Assembly (NCBI GenBank): GCA_964621185.1
Contig: CAZULM010000032.1
Coordinates: forward strand, 1-64,000
Length of the DNA: 64,000 nucleotides
From: M3007 sp964621185
Lineage (GTDB): Bacteria > Bacteroidota > Bacteroidia > Chitinophagales > Saprospiraceae
Direction of reading: 5' to 3'
The position numbers and the translations under genes are program-made. The notes beneath the pieces were generated by a model, which worked only from the letters and a program-made list of their open reading frames with translations, ran no database searches and had not been told where the DNA came from. Positions 9,129-17,269 of this stretch are shown here, one piece after another (position 1 is the stretch's first letter; each line of letters begins with the position of its first letter).

Positions 9129-10379
9129 ATGGTTCCGATAATCGCCAGCAGTATTGTTGTTTTTATCCTCGTCATCTTGGTGTTGGTGTTCCTGATACTG
9201 ACGGCAAAGGACCGCCTGCTGCCACAAATGGACGTTGCCATCGTCATTAACGGCGCGCAAGACGAGCCTATCAAAGTCAAGCCCGGCAGCACCCTCCTCA
9301 ATACGCTGGCTGCCAATAACATATTCCTAGCCTCAGCCTGTGGCGGCGGCGGAACTTGCGCCATGTGCAAATGCCACGTCTATTCCGGTGGCGGCAGCGT
9401 GCTTGCCACCGAGACAAACCACCTGAACCGGCGGCAGGTGCAGGAAAACATGCGGCTCGCCTGTCAGGTAAAAGTGCGGGAGGATATGGAGATCAGGGTA
9501 CCAGACGAGGTGTTCGGCGTGAAGAAATGGGAATGTGAGGTGGTGTCCAACGAAAACGTGTCCACGTATATCAAAGAGTTCGTGGTGGCCCTGCCCAAAG
9601 GGGAATCGCTGAAATTCCGCTCCGGCGACTATATCCAGGTGGACGTGCCGGAAATAACCCTTGATTTCAGCAAAGACCTGTACAACATCCCGGAAAAGTT
9701 CAAGGACGACTACGACAACTACAAGATTTGGGACTTGAAAACCGTGGTGGAAGAGCCCGTGTTCCGGGCTTATTCCATGGCCAACCACCCTGCCGAGGGC
9801 AACAAGATGATGCTCAACATCCGTCTCGCCACACCGCCTTGGGACCGAGAAAAGAAGGCGTTCAAGGACGTGCCGCCAGGGTATTGCTCCTCCTATGTCT
9901 TTACCCGAAAGCCCGGTGACAAGGTGACCATCAGCGGGCCTTATGGCGAGTTTCACATCAAGGACACCGACAAGGAGATGGTCTATATCGGCGGCGGGGC
10001 CGGCATGGCGCCCTTGCGCTCGCACATCTTCCACTTGTTCCACACCCTGAAGACCAAGCGGAAAGTGTCGTATTGGTACGGCGCGCGCAGCAAGCGGGAG
10101 ATATTTTATGAAGACGAATTCCGCGCCATCGAGCGGGATTTCCCCAATTTCAGGTTCGTCATCGCGCTTTCCGAGCCGTTGCCGGAAGACGACTGGAAGG
10201 GCGAAACCGGGTTCATCCACAGCGTCGTGCTCAAAAACTACCTCAGCGCACACCCGGAACCGGAAGAAGTGGAATTTTACCTCTGCGGCCCGCCAATGAT
10301 GAACACCGCCGTGCAGAACATGCTGGACAACCTGGGCGTGCCCAAATCCAACATTGCATTCGACGATTTTGGCATCTGA
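9129..10379 (+). CDS. nqrF: Na+-translocating NADH:quinone reductase subunit F
   Basis: NqrF is the NADH-oxidising entry subunit. One N-terminal membrane helix (residues 5-25) is followed by a ferredoxin domain with 2Fe-2S ligands Cys71, Cys77, Cys80 and Cys112. The FAD-binding R-A-Y-S signature (in F-R-A-Y-S-M-A-N) comes next, then an NAD-binding region with G-G-G-A-G-M-A-P-L-R and Y-L-C-G-P-P-M-M-N. At 416 aa it is complete. It ends 9 bases before apbE. Confidence 0.97.
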   Translation: MVPIIASSIVVFILVILVLVFLILTAKDRLLPQMDVAIVINGAQDEPIKVKPGSTLLNTLAANNIFLASACGGGGTCAMCKCHVYSGGGSVLATETNHLNRRQVQENMRLACQVKVREDMEIRVPDEVFGVKKWECEVVSNENVSTYIKEFVVALPKGESLKFRSGDYIQVDVPEITLDFSKDLYNIPEKFKDDYDNYKIWDLKTVVEEPVFRAYSMANHPAEGNKMMLNIRLATPPWDREKKAFKDVPPGYCSSYVFTRKPGDKVTISGPYGEFHIKDTDKEMVYIGGGAGMAPLRSHIFHLFHTLKTKRKVSYWYGARSKREIFYEDEFRAIERDFPNFRFVIALSEPLPEDDWKGETGFIHSVVLKNYLSAHPEPEEVEFYLCGPPMMNTAVQNMLDNLGVPKSNIAFDDFGI

Positions 10380-10388
10380 TCTTACAAG

Positions 10389-11381
10389 ATGAAACAACTC
10401 CGCTGCTGCCTCGCCCTCCTGCCGCTGTTGCTATTGGTTTCTTGCGGAAAGCAAAAGCCAACTTACATGAACCTTGGCGGGAAGGCGCAAGGCACTACCT
10501 TCAACATCACATACTTAGATTCGCTGCAGCGCGATTTTTCCCAACCTGTTGACAGCCTGCTGCGCCTGATCGACAAGAGCATGTCGCTCTGGGACAGCAG
10601 CTCTGTCATCAGCCGGGTAGCCAGGAACGAGCCCAACGTCGTATTGGACGAGCATTTTATGAGCGTGTTCGAACGGGCGCAGGAAATAGCGGAAGCTACC
10701 GACGGCGCTTTTGACATAACGGTTGGCCCGCTGGTAAAAGCTTGGGGCTTCAGCTACAAAAAAGGGCTGCCCCCGCCCGATGCCGCCAAGGTTGACAGCC
10801 TGCTGCAATTAGTCGGCTATCAAAAAGTGGCCATCGAGAACGAGATGCTCCGCAAAGCCGACCCGCGCATGGAAATCGACTTCAACGCCATCGCACAGGG
10901 ATATACCGTTGATTTGATCGCACAATACTTGGAAAAACAGGGCATAAAAAACTACTTGGTTGAGATCGGCGGCGAGCTGCGCACCCTTGGCCTGAACAGC
11001 AGCGGCGCCAAATGGCAGATCGGGATCGACAAGCCCGTTGAGAACCAAACAGGTGCGCGCACGTTACAAACGACCATTCCCCTGAGCGGGAAATCGCTCG
11101 CCACTTCAGGCAGCTACAGGAAATTCGTGGTCAAGGACGGCAAAAAGTACAGCCACGCCATCGACCCGAAAACCGGGCACCCCATTACCCACAATCTGCT
11201 GAGCGTTTCGGTCATTGCCGACGACTGTGCCAGCGCCGATGCCTACGCCACTGCCTTCCTGGTCATGGGCATGGACAAGGCTATGGAGCTGGCTAAAAGC
11301 AAAAACTTGGAGGCATACTTTATCTACAGCGATGAAAACGGGGCCTTGCAGGCAAGATGGACGGTAAATAGAGATCAGTAA
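10389..11381 (+). CDS. apbE: FAD:protein FMN transferase, lipoprotein
   Basis: ApbE attaches FMN from FAD to threonines of NqrB and NqrC. The 330-aa protein has a lipoprotein signal with lipobox LVSC (Cys at about 19). It has the family segment for D-F-N-A-I-A-Q-G-Y and the G-G-E-L-R-T-L-G motif, and the late H-A-I-D-P-K-T-G-H-P region that binds FAD and metal. Its place directly after nqrF fits its role in maturing the pump on the periplasmic side. Spacing suggests transcription with the nqr operon. Confidence 0.96.
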   Translation: MKQLRCCLALLPLLLLVSCGKQKPTYMNLGGKAQGTTFNITYLDSLQRDFSQPVDSLLRLIDKSMSLWDSSSVISRVARNEPNVVLDEHFMSVFERAQEIAEATDGAFDITVGPLVKAWGFSYKKGLPPPDAAKVDSLLQLVGYQKVAIENEMLRKADPRMEIDFNAIAQGYTVDLIAQYLEKQGIKNYLVEIGGELRTLGLNSSGAKWQIGIDKPVENQTGARTLQTTIPLSGKSLATSGSYRKFVVKDGKKYSHAIDPKTGHPITHNLLSVSVIADDCASADAYATAFLVMGMDKAMELAKSKNLEAYFIYSDENGALQARWTVNRDQ

Positions 11382-11427
11382 TGCTTACGCGGACAGGTTC
11401 GATGCGCCCCGACCGCCAATCAACCAA

Positions 11428-11634
11428 TCACGAATCACCAGCATCCGGCTTGCCGCAGGCTTCGCCCGCTTTCCGCCCACAAACCCCGCACGTAGCGCCC
11501 TCCTTTTGCAAATATGGGCTGTTGGAGGCGCAAGTCCCCCTGAATTCTCCGTTTTTCACAAACAACAAACGGACGCTGAACAAGGCAAATGCGAACAAAA
11601 TCAGCACGAGAGAGGCTGCAAAGACGGTGAGCAT
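11428..11634 (-). CDS. NqrM-like small membrane protein (probable Na+-NQR assembly factor)
   Basis: The 68-aa product has one N-terminal membrane helix (residues 2-26) followed by R-G-T-C and then T-C-G-V-C-G-R-K. The four cysteines are at 35, 49, 52 and 60. This layout, a single helix followed by a G-(S/T)-C and a C-x-x-C on a short tail, is that of NqrM (DUF539), known to be needed for Na+-NQR maturation, probably through iron delivery to NqrD/E. The gene is convergent with apbE, 46 bases from its end. A -7 box TATCTTTG lies 17 bases upstream of its ATG. Membership is inferred from the pattern and location, not from a search. Confidence 0.65.
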   Translation of the reverse strand: MLTVFAASLVLILFAFALFSVRLLFVKNGEFRGTCASNSPYLQKEGATCGVCGRKAGEACGKPDAGDS

Positions 11635-11651
11635 AATTCCTGGATTTTTTA

Positions 11652-11659
11652 CAAAGATA
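11652..11659 (-). promoter_or_regulatory. -7 box for the NqrM-like gene
   Basis: On the minus strand the sequence reads TATCTTTG, a match to TAnnTTTG, 17 bases before the ATG at 11634. A good -33 element was not found. Confidence 0.5.
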
Positions 11660-11797
11660 CAAATTTAATCCGATGCTTGAAAGATGCAATTTTGTCCCTT
11701 GAAAATTTTGATTTTGTTTGCGAACGCCATACCTTAGCCATTAACATCGCATGTTATGCCACAAATTCTTTCTTAAACCAAACAAATTTAAACGCCT

Positions 11798-12229
11798 ATG
11801 ATTTCTGTGCAAAAATTGCTTGACGGTAAAAAAGTCAACCAGATTTATACCCTGACACCGGAAAATATGGTCATTGAAGCGCTTGAGCTGATGGCCGAAA
11901 AAAATATCGGGGCGGTGCTGATCATGGACGGAGATCGGCTCGCTGGCATCTTCTCGGAACGCGACTATGCCAGGAAAGGCATCATCAAAGGGCGGAAAGC
12001 AAAAAGCACCCCCGTGACCGAGGTGATGACCCACAACGTTTTTACGGTTACTTCTGAAATGGACATTGAAGACTGCATGGAGCTGTTCCGCGACAAGCGT
12101 ATCCGCCACCTGCCTGTCGTGGATGATGGGAAAGTGAAAGGCATGCTCAGCATTGGCGATATCGTCAACGGGATCATGGAGGAGCAAAAAACGCACATCC
12201 AATTCCTTGAACAATATATATCCGGGTAA
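11798..12229 (+). CDS. Tandem CBS domain protein
   Basis: The 143-aa cytoplasmic protein consists of two CBS domains, about residues 8-70 and 75-135, with the typical L-M-A-E-K-N-I-G-A-V-L and F-S-E-R-D-Y-A-R-K segments and D-K-R-I-R-H-L-P-V-V-D-D-G in the second. Such stand-alone pairs bind adenosine nucleotides and act as regulatory modules; the target here is unknown. Its position between the nqr block and nhaD, in the same direction, suggests a role in ion or energy control, but this is inference. Confidence 0.9.
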   Translation: MISVQKLLDGKKVNQIYTLTPENMVIEALELMAEKNIGAVLIMDGDRLAGIFSERDYARKGIIKGRKAKSTPVTEVMTHNVFTVTSEMDIEDCMELFRDKRIRHLPVVDDGKVKGMLSIGDIVNGIMEEQKTHIQFLEQYISG

Positions 12230-12301
12230 ACTCAAGGAGCTCTTGTTTGCTCTTTGGGCCCACAATCAATAGATTTTCAACACCTTACCTCTTGTTCACC
12301 T

Positions 12302-13624
12302 ATGGCCCTGTTTATTGTAGCAGTATTTATCCTCGGATATATACTGATAGCCCTTGAGCATCCCCTGAAGATCGACAAAGCCGCCACAGCCCTGCTCACC
12401 GGGGTTTTCTGCTGGCTCATTTTGCTGTTCGGCCTCGAAAGCATGCCGGCTTATTCCAGCATTGCCGCCGAAAGCTCGAATGTCCACGATTTCATCAAAT
12501 CATCCCTTTCCGAGCACCTCAGCGGCATAGCCGAGATACTGTTTTTCCTGCTCGGCGCCATGACCATCGTGGAACTGGTGGACGTGCACGACGGGTTCAA
12601 GGTGATCACCGACAAGGTATCCACCACCAACAAGATCAAGCTGCTGTGGATTCTGTCATGGATCACATTTTTCATGTCCGCCGGGTTAGACAACATGACG
12701 ACAGCTATCGTGTTGAGCGCCTTGCTGCGCAAGATCATCAAGAAAAAGGACGACATGTGGCTGTTTGGCGGCTTTGTCATCATAGCCGCCAACGCCGGGG
12801 GCGCCTGGTCGCCCATCGGCGACGTCACGACCATCATGCTCTGGATTGGCGGGCAGGTGACGACGGTCAAAATAATGGTGTCCACTTTTCTGGCTTCCTT
12901 TGCAAGCCTGTTGGTGCCGTTGATTGCCGCCACCTATTTCTTAGGCCGCGATAAAACGCCGCTCGAACCCATAGACGAGGGCATGAGGTCCGAAGCAGGC
13001 ACATCACCGTCTGAGCAGAGACTGCTCTTTTTCCTCGGCGGCGCGGCGCTCTTGTCGGTGCCGGTGTTCAAAGCGGTCACTCACCTGCCCCCTTATATGG
13101 GCATACTCCTGGCAGTTGGGGTTCTTTGGTACATCACCGAGCTTATGCACCGGGGAAAAGAACCGGAAACGCGGCACAATTTCTCGGTCGCCTCCATGCT
13201 CCACCGCATCGACACGCCGAGCATCCTGTTTTTCTTAGGCATCCTGCTGGCAGTAGGGTCTTTGGAAGTCTCCGGCCACCTGCACCTGATGGCCGAGCAC
13301 CTGAACCATGCCTTCGGCAGCATTTACATCATCAACGGCCTTATCGGGGTGCTGTCCTCCATCGTGGACAACGTGCCGTTGGTTGCGGCATGTATGGGCA
13401 TGTACGACCTGACAACATTTCCGCCCGACCACGACTTCTGGGAACTTTTGGCCTATTGCGCCGGCACTGGCGGCAGCATCCTCATCATTGGCTCAGCCGC
13501 CGGGGTAGCCTCTATGAGCATTTTGAAAATCGACTTTATCTGGTATTTGAAGCGGATATCAGCGTATGCGCTGGTCGGGTACTTTGCGGGGATGGGGGTG
13601 TATTATTTGCAGCATCATTTTTAA
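12302..13624 (+). CDS. nhaD: NhaD-type Na+/H+ antiporter
   Basis: This ion-transporter superfamily protein exchanges Na+ (or Li+) for H+. The product has about 12 membrane segments and the conserved core G-L-D-N-M-T-T-A-I-V and N-A-G-G-A-W-S-P-I-G-D-V-T-T. A second inverted-half motif is S-S-I-V-D-N-V-P-L-V-A-A. I chose ATG 12302 (440 aa) over a TTG opening at 12254, because the hydrophobic first helix begins there. With the nqr operon upstream it completes a sodium cycle: NQR pumps Na+ out and NhaD exchanges it. Confidence 0.92.
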   Translation: MALFIVAVFILGYILIALEHPLKIDKAATALLTGVFCWLILLFGLESMPAYSSIAAESSNVHDFIKSSLSEHLSGIAEILFFLLGAMTIVELVDVHDGFKVITDKVSTTNKIKLLWILSWITFFMSAGLDNMTTAIVLSALLRKIIKKKDDMWLFGGFVIIAANAGGAWSPIGDVTTIMLWIGGQVTTVKIMVSTFLASFASLLVPLIAATYFLGRDKTPLEPIDEGMRSEAGTSPSEQRLLFFLGGAALLSVPVFKAVTHLPPYMGILLAVGVLWYITELMHRGKEPETRHNFSVASMLHRIDTPSILFFLGILLAVGSLEVSGHLHLMAEHLNHAFGSIYIINGLIGVLSSIVDNVPLVAACMGMYDLTTFPPDHDFWELLAYCAGTGGSILIIGSAAGVASMSILKIDFIWYLKRISAYALVGYFAGMGVYYLQHHF

Positions 13625-13627
13625 GGG

Positions 13628-13666
13628 CTATTGCCGGACGCGACCTAGTGGCGCATCCGGCAATAG
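13628..13666. terminator. Perfect 11-bp palindrome after nhaD
   Basis: CTATTGCCGGA and its exact reverse complement TCCGGCAATAG flank a 17-base centre that itself pairs partly (CGCG/CGC). It starts 4 bases after the nhaD stop. It could terminate nhaD transcription or be a REP-like extragenic palindrome. No T-tract follows, so intrinsic termination is uncertain. Confidence 0.5.
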
Positions 13667-13683
13667 GGCATTAGACCAACGCC

Positions 13684-14316
13684 ATGAGCATTTCCAACAG
13701 CAGCCAGCAGGTAACCCGTACCCAACAGTTTTATAAATGGCATGCCCACATTTACGAGCTGACCCGGTGGGCTTTTCTGTTTGGAAGAGAAGACCTTTTG
13801 GGGATGCTCGGGCTCTCCCCCGCAAGCGGAAAGCAGATTCTGGAAGTCGGCTGTGGCACCGGCCACAACCTCCAGTACCTGGCCAAACAGTTCCCCGGGC
13901 TGCAATTGGCCGGGGTGGATGTGTCGCCCGACATGCTGCACGTCGCTGCAAAAAAACTGAAGCGCTTCCAGCCGAGGGTAAGCTTCCTGAACATGCCGTA
14001 CAGCACAACGGCTGCCTCATTGTCCGTCAAGCCCGACATCGCCATTTTCTCCTATTGCCTCACCATAATCAACCCCGGCTGGGAAGACGCGCTTCAACGG
14101 GCTTACGGTGACCTCGGCGAGGGCGACCTTATCGCCGTCGTCGATTTTCACAATACCCCTTCAAAGCTACTCCGGCGCTGGATGGGCCGTTACAACGTGC
14201 GCATGGACGAGCACCTGCTGCCCGCCTTGAGCAGGCAATTCCAACCCGTGCACTTGGAGATCAGGCAGGCTTACGGCGGGCTTTGGACGTATTTTCTGTT
14301 CGTTGGGAAGAAATAG
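13684..14316 (+). CDS. Class I SAM-dependent methyltransferase
   Basis: The 210-aa protein has the SAM-binding motif I as L-E-V-G-C-G-T-G-H-N (about residues 56-65), then acidic motif II ending G-V-D-V-S and the post-motif region F-S-Y-C-L-T. The N-terminal Q-F-Y-K-W-H-A-H-I-Y-E-L-T-R-W-A-F-L-F-G-R resembles proteins annotated as phosphatidylethanolamine or quinone methyltransferases, but I cannot fix the substrate. It ends 14 bases from the convergent pcrB. Confidence 0.88.
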   Translation: MSISNSSQQVTRTQQFYKWHAHIYELTRWAFLFGREDLLGMLGLSPASGKQILEVGCGTGHNLQYLAKQFPGLQLAGVDVSPDMLHVAAKKLKRFQPRVSFLNMPYSTTAASLSVKPDIAIFSYCLTIINPGWEDALQRAYGDLGEGDLIAVVDFHNTPSKLLRRWMGRYNVRMDEHLLPALSRQFQPVHLEIRQAYGGLWTYFLFVGKK

Positions 14317-14330
14317 TGTGGTAAAAACAG

Positions 14331-15074
14331 CTACATCGTCCGCGCTGCCGCCATTGCGCTCACCAATTCCGGCTCCCGCTCGAACGCCGTGCCCACCACT
14401 ACCAAATCTGCCCCTGCCCGGTAATTCGCCGCCACTTGCTCCGGTGTCCGTATGCCGCCGCCAACAATAACGGGCACCGACACCGCCGCGCAGACGGCCT
14501 CTACCATACTTGCCGGCGCCGGGTTGGCGGCTCCTGACCCGGCCTCCAAATAGATCATTCTCAAGCCCAGCATTTCCCCGGCTAACGCGGTGCACACCGC
14601 TATATCGTTTTTGTTGGCCGGGATGGGCTGGGTGTTCGACATGTACTGCACGGAGGTGCTCACCCCGCCGTCGATAAGCATGTAGCCGGTGCTGATGATT
14701 TCCAAAGGGGAGAGTTTCAGGAAAGGCGCTGCGATCACGTGCTGGCCGATCAGGAGCTCTGCGTTTCGCCCGCTGATAAGGGAAAGGAACAGCAGGGCAT
14801 CGGCCCTGTAGCTGAGCTGAAAGGAGTTGCCCGGGAACAATACCAGGGGGATGTTGCATTGTGCCCGGAGGCGTTCGAGCATCGAGTCAAGCTCGTTGTT
14901 GACCACCAGGCTGCCGCCGATGAAAAAGTAATCCACTTTGGCATCGATGGCCAATTCCAGTGCCTGTTCCATTTTGGGGTGTGTAAACCTGTCGGGGTCG
15001 AAAAGCACGGCCATGCGTTTTTCCCCGCGTTTTTTGGCTTCCAGCAGGTTTGCGTAAATTCGGTTGTCGGTCAT
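14331..15074 (-). CDS. pcrB: Geranylgeranylglyceryl/heptaprenylglyceryl phosphate synthase
   Basis: The family joins a polyprenyl diphosphate to glycerol-1-phosphate. The TIM-barrel signature is clear in the 247-aa product: A-V-L-F-D-P-D-R near the start, F-I-G-G-S-L, then L-V-L-F-P-G-N, Y-L-E-A-G-S-G-A and the phosphate-binding V-G-G-G-I-R-T-P-E-Q with D-L-V-V-V-G-T-A. The start ATG 15074 begins the conserved region; an upstream extension to 15233 reads into the neighbour and was rejected. Bacteroidota members usually make ether-lipid type glycerol phosphates with GGPP; the chain length here is not determinable. Confidence 0.92.
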   Translation of the reverse strand: MTDNRIYANLLEAKKRGEKRMAVLFDPDRFTHPKMEQALELAIDAKVDYFFIGGSLVVNNELDSMLERLRAQCNIPLVLFPGNSFQLSYRADALLFLSLISGRNAELLIGQHVIAAPFLKLSPLEIISTGYMLIDGGVSTSVQYMSNTQPIPANKNDIAVCTALAGEMLGLRMIYLEAGSGAANPAPASMVEAVCAAVSVPVIVGGGIRTPEQVAANYRAGADLVVVGTAFEREPELVSAMAAARTM

Positions 15075-15105
15075 CGTCTTAAAATTCAGGTAAAACGGGG
15101 GAGAC

Positions 15106-16545
15106 TCATTGCCCTTTTCTGCTGGTGTCCAGCAGCTGTTGCCGCACGTCGTTGGGCTGGCTGTTGGGCGCTTTGACCTCGAAGAGCCCGTTCCTGCCCA
15201 CGATAAAATACTGTGGCACTGCTTCCACCCCATAAGCAGCGGCGATGTTCCGCCCGATACCGGACGATGCCAACAAGTGATGGCCTTTATAGGTATGGGC
15301 AGTCAAGGCTTTTTCCCAGTTGGCAGCGTTTTCATCGACGGAGATATTGACGATCTCAATGCCCTTGGCTTTCAGTTCGGGCTCGAACTCATCGAAAAAA
15401 TCCATTTTGCGCAGGCAGGCGCCGCACCAGCTTGCCCAAAAATTCAGATATACCACCTTGCCCTTGAACTGTGCGAGGCTGATCGGGCTGCCGTTGCGCT
15501 CAATGCCCTCAAATGCGGGGGCGGTGGCGCCGGGCGAAACGCGGGCATATTTCTGGTATAGCCCCGCTACCTTGTCGTCGAATACGGCAAATGTGTTGGC
15601 TTTTAGAAAGTCAGAATAAAGGGGCAGAATCTCGTTGAAGCGTTCGGGTGAAAAGGCCGCCGCGATCAGTTCGCTGCGGAAAAATGCGAGCGATTTGCCC
15701 GAAAGCAATTTTTCGGCGAGCTGGTACTGCCCCGACCAATATCGCTCCGTGGCGCTGGTTTTCGCCTGCTGCCGCGCCATAAATGCCACCAGAAACTGGC
15801 GGTACCAATCGCTCCCGATCTGTTCGCTGATAATGGGCGCCTCGAACAAAAACTCAAAAAAATCGGGCTGGATACCATAGCGTCCGGCATAAACATGGCC
15901 GTAAACGAGCAGGTGGTAGGCCCAGTTGTAGGTCGTTTCGGCTTGCAGCCATTCCTGAAATGCCTGGCTCAGCGCGTCGGGGTATTCATGGATATAACCC
16001 TCCACCAAGCTTGTCGAGCTTGCCTTTTGGGCATCCATCGCGCTTTTGAAAAGGTCGGGCCTGAGGCTTTCCATCGTGCTGTTCATGGGCTCTTCCACGA
16101 CGACCCAGGTTTGCCCGATCTTAAAACGGATATTGTTGAACTCGTTGAAATCCAACTGGTTAAGCTTCAGGTATTCTTTCAGAAGCCTGTTGTTGGCCGC
16201 GCTTTTCCCGCCAAAGTTGACCGACACCGGGAACTGGAACACGTCTGTTCTTATGGACAAGGTATCGTCGTCGGCGAGGAAAACAGGAAGGCGGTCGTCG
16301 TTGAAGCTTAAAAAGGCCAATCCAGGTTCCAGGATTTCTGCTTGTAGGGAAAATTGCAGTTGCCCGTCCAAGGCAGTCCGAAACCTGGCCAAGCGCCCGT
16401 CGAGGTAAAACTGAGGGACAGTAAGCTCTACCGTGGCGCCAGGGCTTGAGTTTTTTATGATGCCCGTGACTAAGGCGGCGCCCGCCTCCTGGCAAACAAG
16501 GAGCATTATCGGCAGCCAAGAATATTTTCCAATCTTTTTTGTCAT
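15106..16545 (-). CDS. TlpA-like thioredoxin-fold protein, exported
   Basis: This is a 479-aa envelope protein with an N-terminal signal peptide (W-L-P-I-M-L-L-V-C core). A long N-terminal beta/helical region (about 25-335) of the type seen in Bacteroidota TlpA/DUF4369-like proteins is followed by a C-terminal thioredoxin domain. That domain carries the redox motif W-C-G-A-C (in N-F-W-A-S-W-C-G-A-C-L-R-K) and a late cis-proline loop near A-V-P-Q-Y-F-I-V. It probably reduces or isomerises disulfides in the periplasm. It lies 7 bases after crcB and 31 before pcrB on the same strand, so the three may be one transcript. Confidence 0.85.
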   Translation of the reverse strand: MTKKIGKYSWLPIMLLVCQEAGAALVTGIIKNSSPGATVELTVPQFYLDGRLARFRTALDGQLQFSLQAEILEPGLAFLSFNDDRLPVFLADDDTLSIRTDVFQFPVSVNFGGKSAANNRLLKEYLKLNQLDFNEFNNIRFKIGQTWVVVEEPMNSTMESLRPDLFKSAMDAQKASSTSLVEGYIHEYPDALSQAFQEWLQAETTYNWAYHLLVYGHVYAGRYGIQPDFFEFLFEAPIISEQIGSDWYRQFLVAFMARQQAKTSATERYWSGQYQLAEKLLSGKSLAFFRSELIAAAFSPERFNEILPLYSDFLKANTFAVFDDKVAGLYQKYARVSPGATAPAFEGIERNGSPISLAQFKGKVVYLNFWASWCGACLRKMDFFDEFEPELKAKGIEIVNISVDENAANWEKALTAHTYKGHHLLASSGIGRNIAAAYGVEAVPQYFIVGRNGLFEVKAPNSQPNDVRQQLLDTSRKGQ

Positions 16546-16552
16546 GTCTTGC

Positions 16553-16912
16553 TCAGGCCGTCAATTTGATGCCCAAAAGTAGGCAAACTAAACAGATTGC
16601 CAAACTACCCAGCACATTGACCGCGGCAGCGCCCTGCTGCCCGCTTTGGAAAAGCGCCCAAGTCTCGGCTGTAAACGTAGAAAAAGTGCTGAAGCCGCCA
16701 CAAAAGCCCGTAGCGAGCAGCAGGCGCCGACCGTCGGGCAGGTTGCCTTGGAATTGCAGGCCCAGCACTGCGCCCAGCACGAGGCAAGCCAATGCGTTGG
16801 CCACCAGGGTTGCCCAGGGGAATTTCGGCAGCAAAGGCTGCAGAGCCAAGCCGATGGCGTAGCGGGCAATGCTGCCCAGGCCGCCGCCGAGGAAGACAAA
16901 CACGTACTGCAT
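16553..16912 (-). CDS. crcB: Fluoride exporter FluC/CrcB
   Basis: This is a fluoride channel, acting as an antiparallel homodimer in the inner membrane. The 119-aa protein has four membrane helices and the hallmark segments G-G-L-G-S-I-A-R-Y (start), N-A-L-A-C-L-V-L-G-A and G-F-C-G-G-F-S-T-F-S-T-F. The F-S-T-F segment carries the pore phenylalanines. I saw no fluoride riboswitch in the leader. It is the first gene of a probable crcB-tlpA-pcrB unit. Confidence 0.95.
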   Translation of the reverse strand: MQYVFVFLGGGLGSIARYAIGLALQPLLPKFPWATLVANALACLVLGAVLGLQFQGNLPDGRRLLLATGFCGGFSTFSTFTAETWALFQSGQQGAAAVNVLGSLAICLVCLLLGIKLTA

Positions 16913-16930
16913 ATTATCTGGAGGCTACGA

Positions 16931-17035
16931 TATACCTCACACCGCTTGTTTTTGTGCATGCCGATCTTTGTAATCAATTGAAAATCAGTTGAATCAATCA
17001 TAATGAATCACAAAAATCAGGCGAATCATAGTATA
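16931..17035 (-). repeat. 103-bp interspersed repeat, subtype A, copy 2
   Basis: Read on the minus strand it begins TATACTATGATTCGCC and ends GTGTGAGGTATA, nearly identical to the copy at 3695-3799. It lies just upstream of crcB, pointing the same way. Confidence 0.85.
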
Positions 17036-17112
17036 ACATTCCGTTTGGAGTCGGGCCGCCCCTTCGCCTTTACCCGCCATAGCTTTGGCGAAAGTGGGAA
17101 GCTTCGGCGGGT

Positions 17113-17143
17113 AAAAAAAACCCCGACTAATTGCAGCCGGGGT
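17113..17143 (-). terminator. Rho-independent-type terminator downstream of rpmA
   Basis: On the minus strand ACCCCGGCTGC pairs across a short loop with the CGGGG half, which is followed by eight T residues. It lies about 130 bases past the L27 stop and could be a back-up terminator. Confidence 0.55.
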
Positions 17144-17215
17144 AACAACTAAAAAATTAAGCTATGAAAACAAAAACTTCTTGTGTCGGATCAATGATGG
17201 GGCAAGTTTAAACAG

Positions 17216-17243
17216 AAAATGCCGCTTGTACAAGCAGCATTTT
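17216..17243. terminator. Palindromic terminator after rpmA
   Basis: AAAATGC-CGCTTGTACAAGC-AGCATTTT forms a long stem with one mismatch, flanked by A and T tracts on both sides. It sits 27 bases beyond the stop of the L27 gene, the position expected for an intrinsic terminator. Confidence 0.7.
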
Positions 17244-17269
17244 CGAAACGTGTAATTTTTCTTGCAAAA

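Larger units (their letters stand above)
16913..17269. other. Intergenic region with repeat and terminators
   Basis: The 357 bases between crcB and rpmA hold an inverted copy of the 103-bp repeat (16931-17035), hairpins at about 17082-17145, and the terminator palindrome at 17216-17243. No gene is apparent. Confidence 0.6.
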
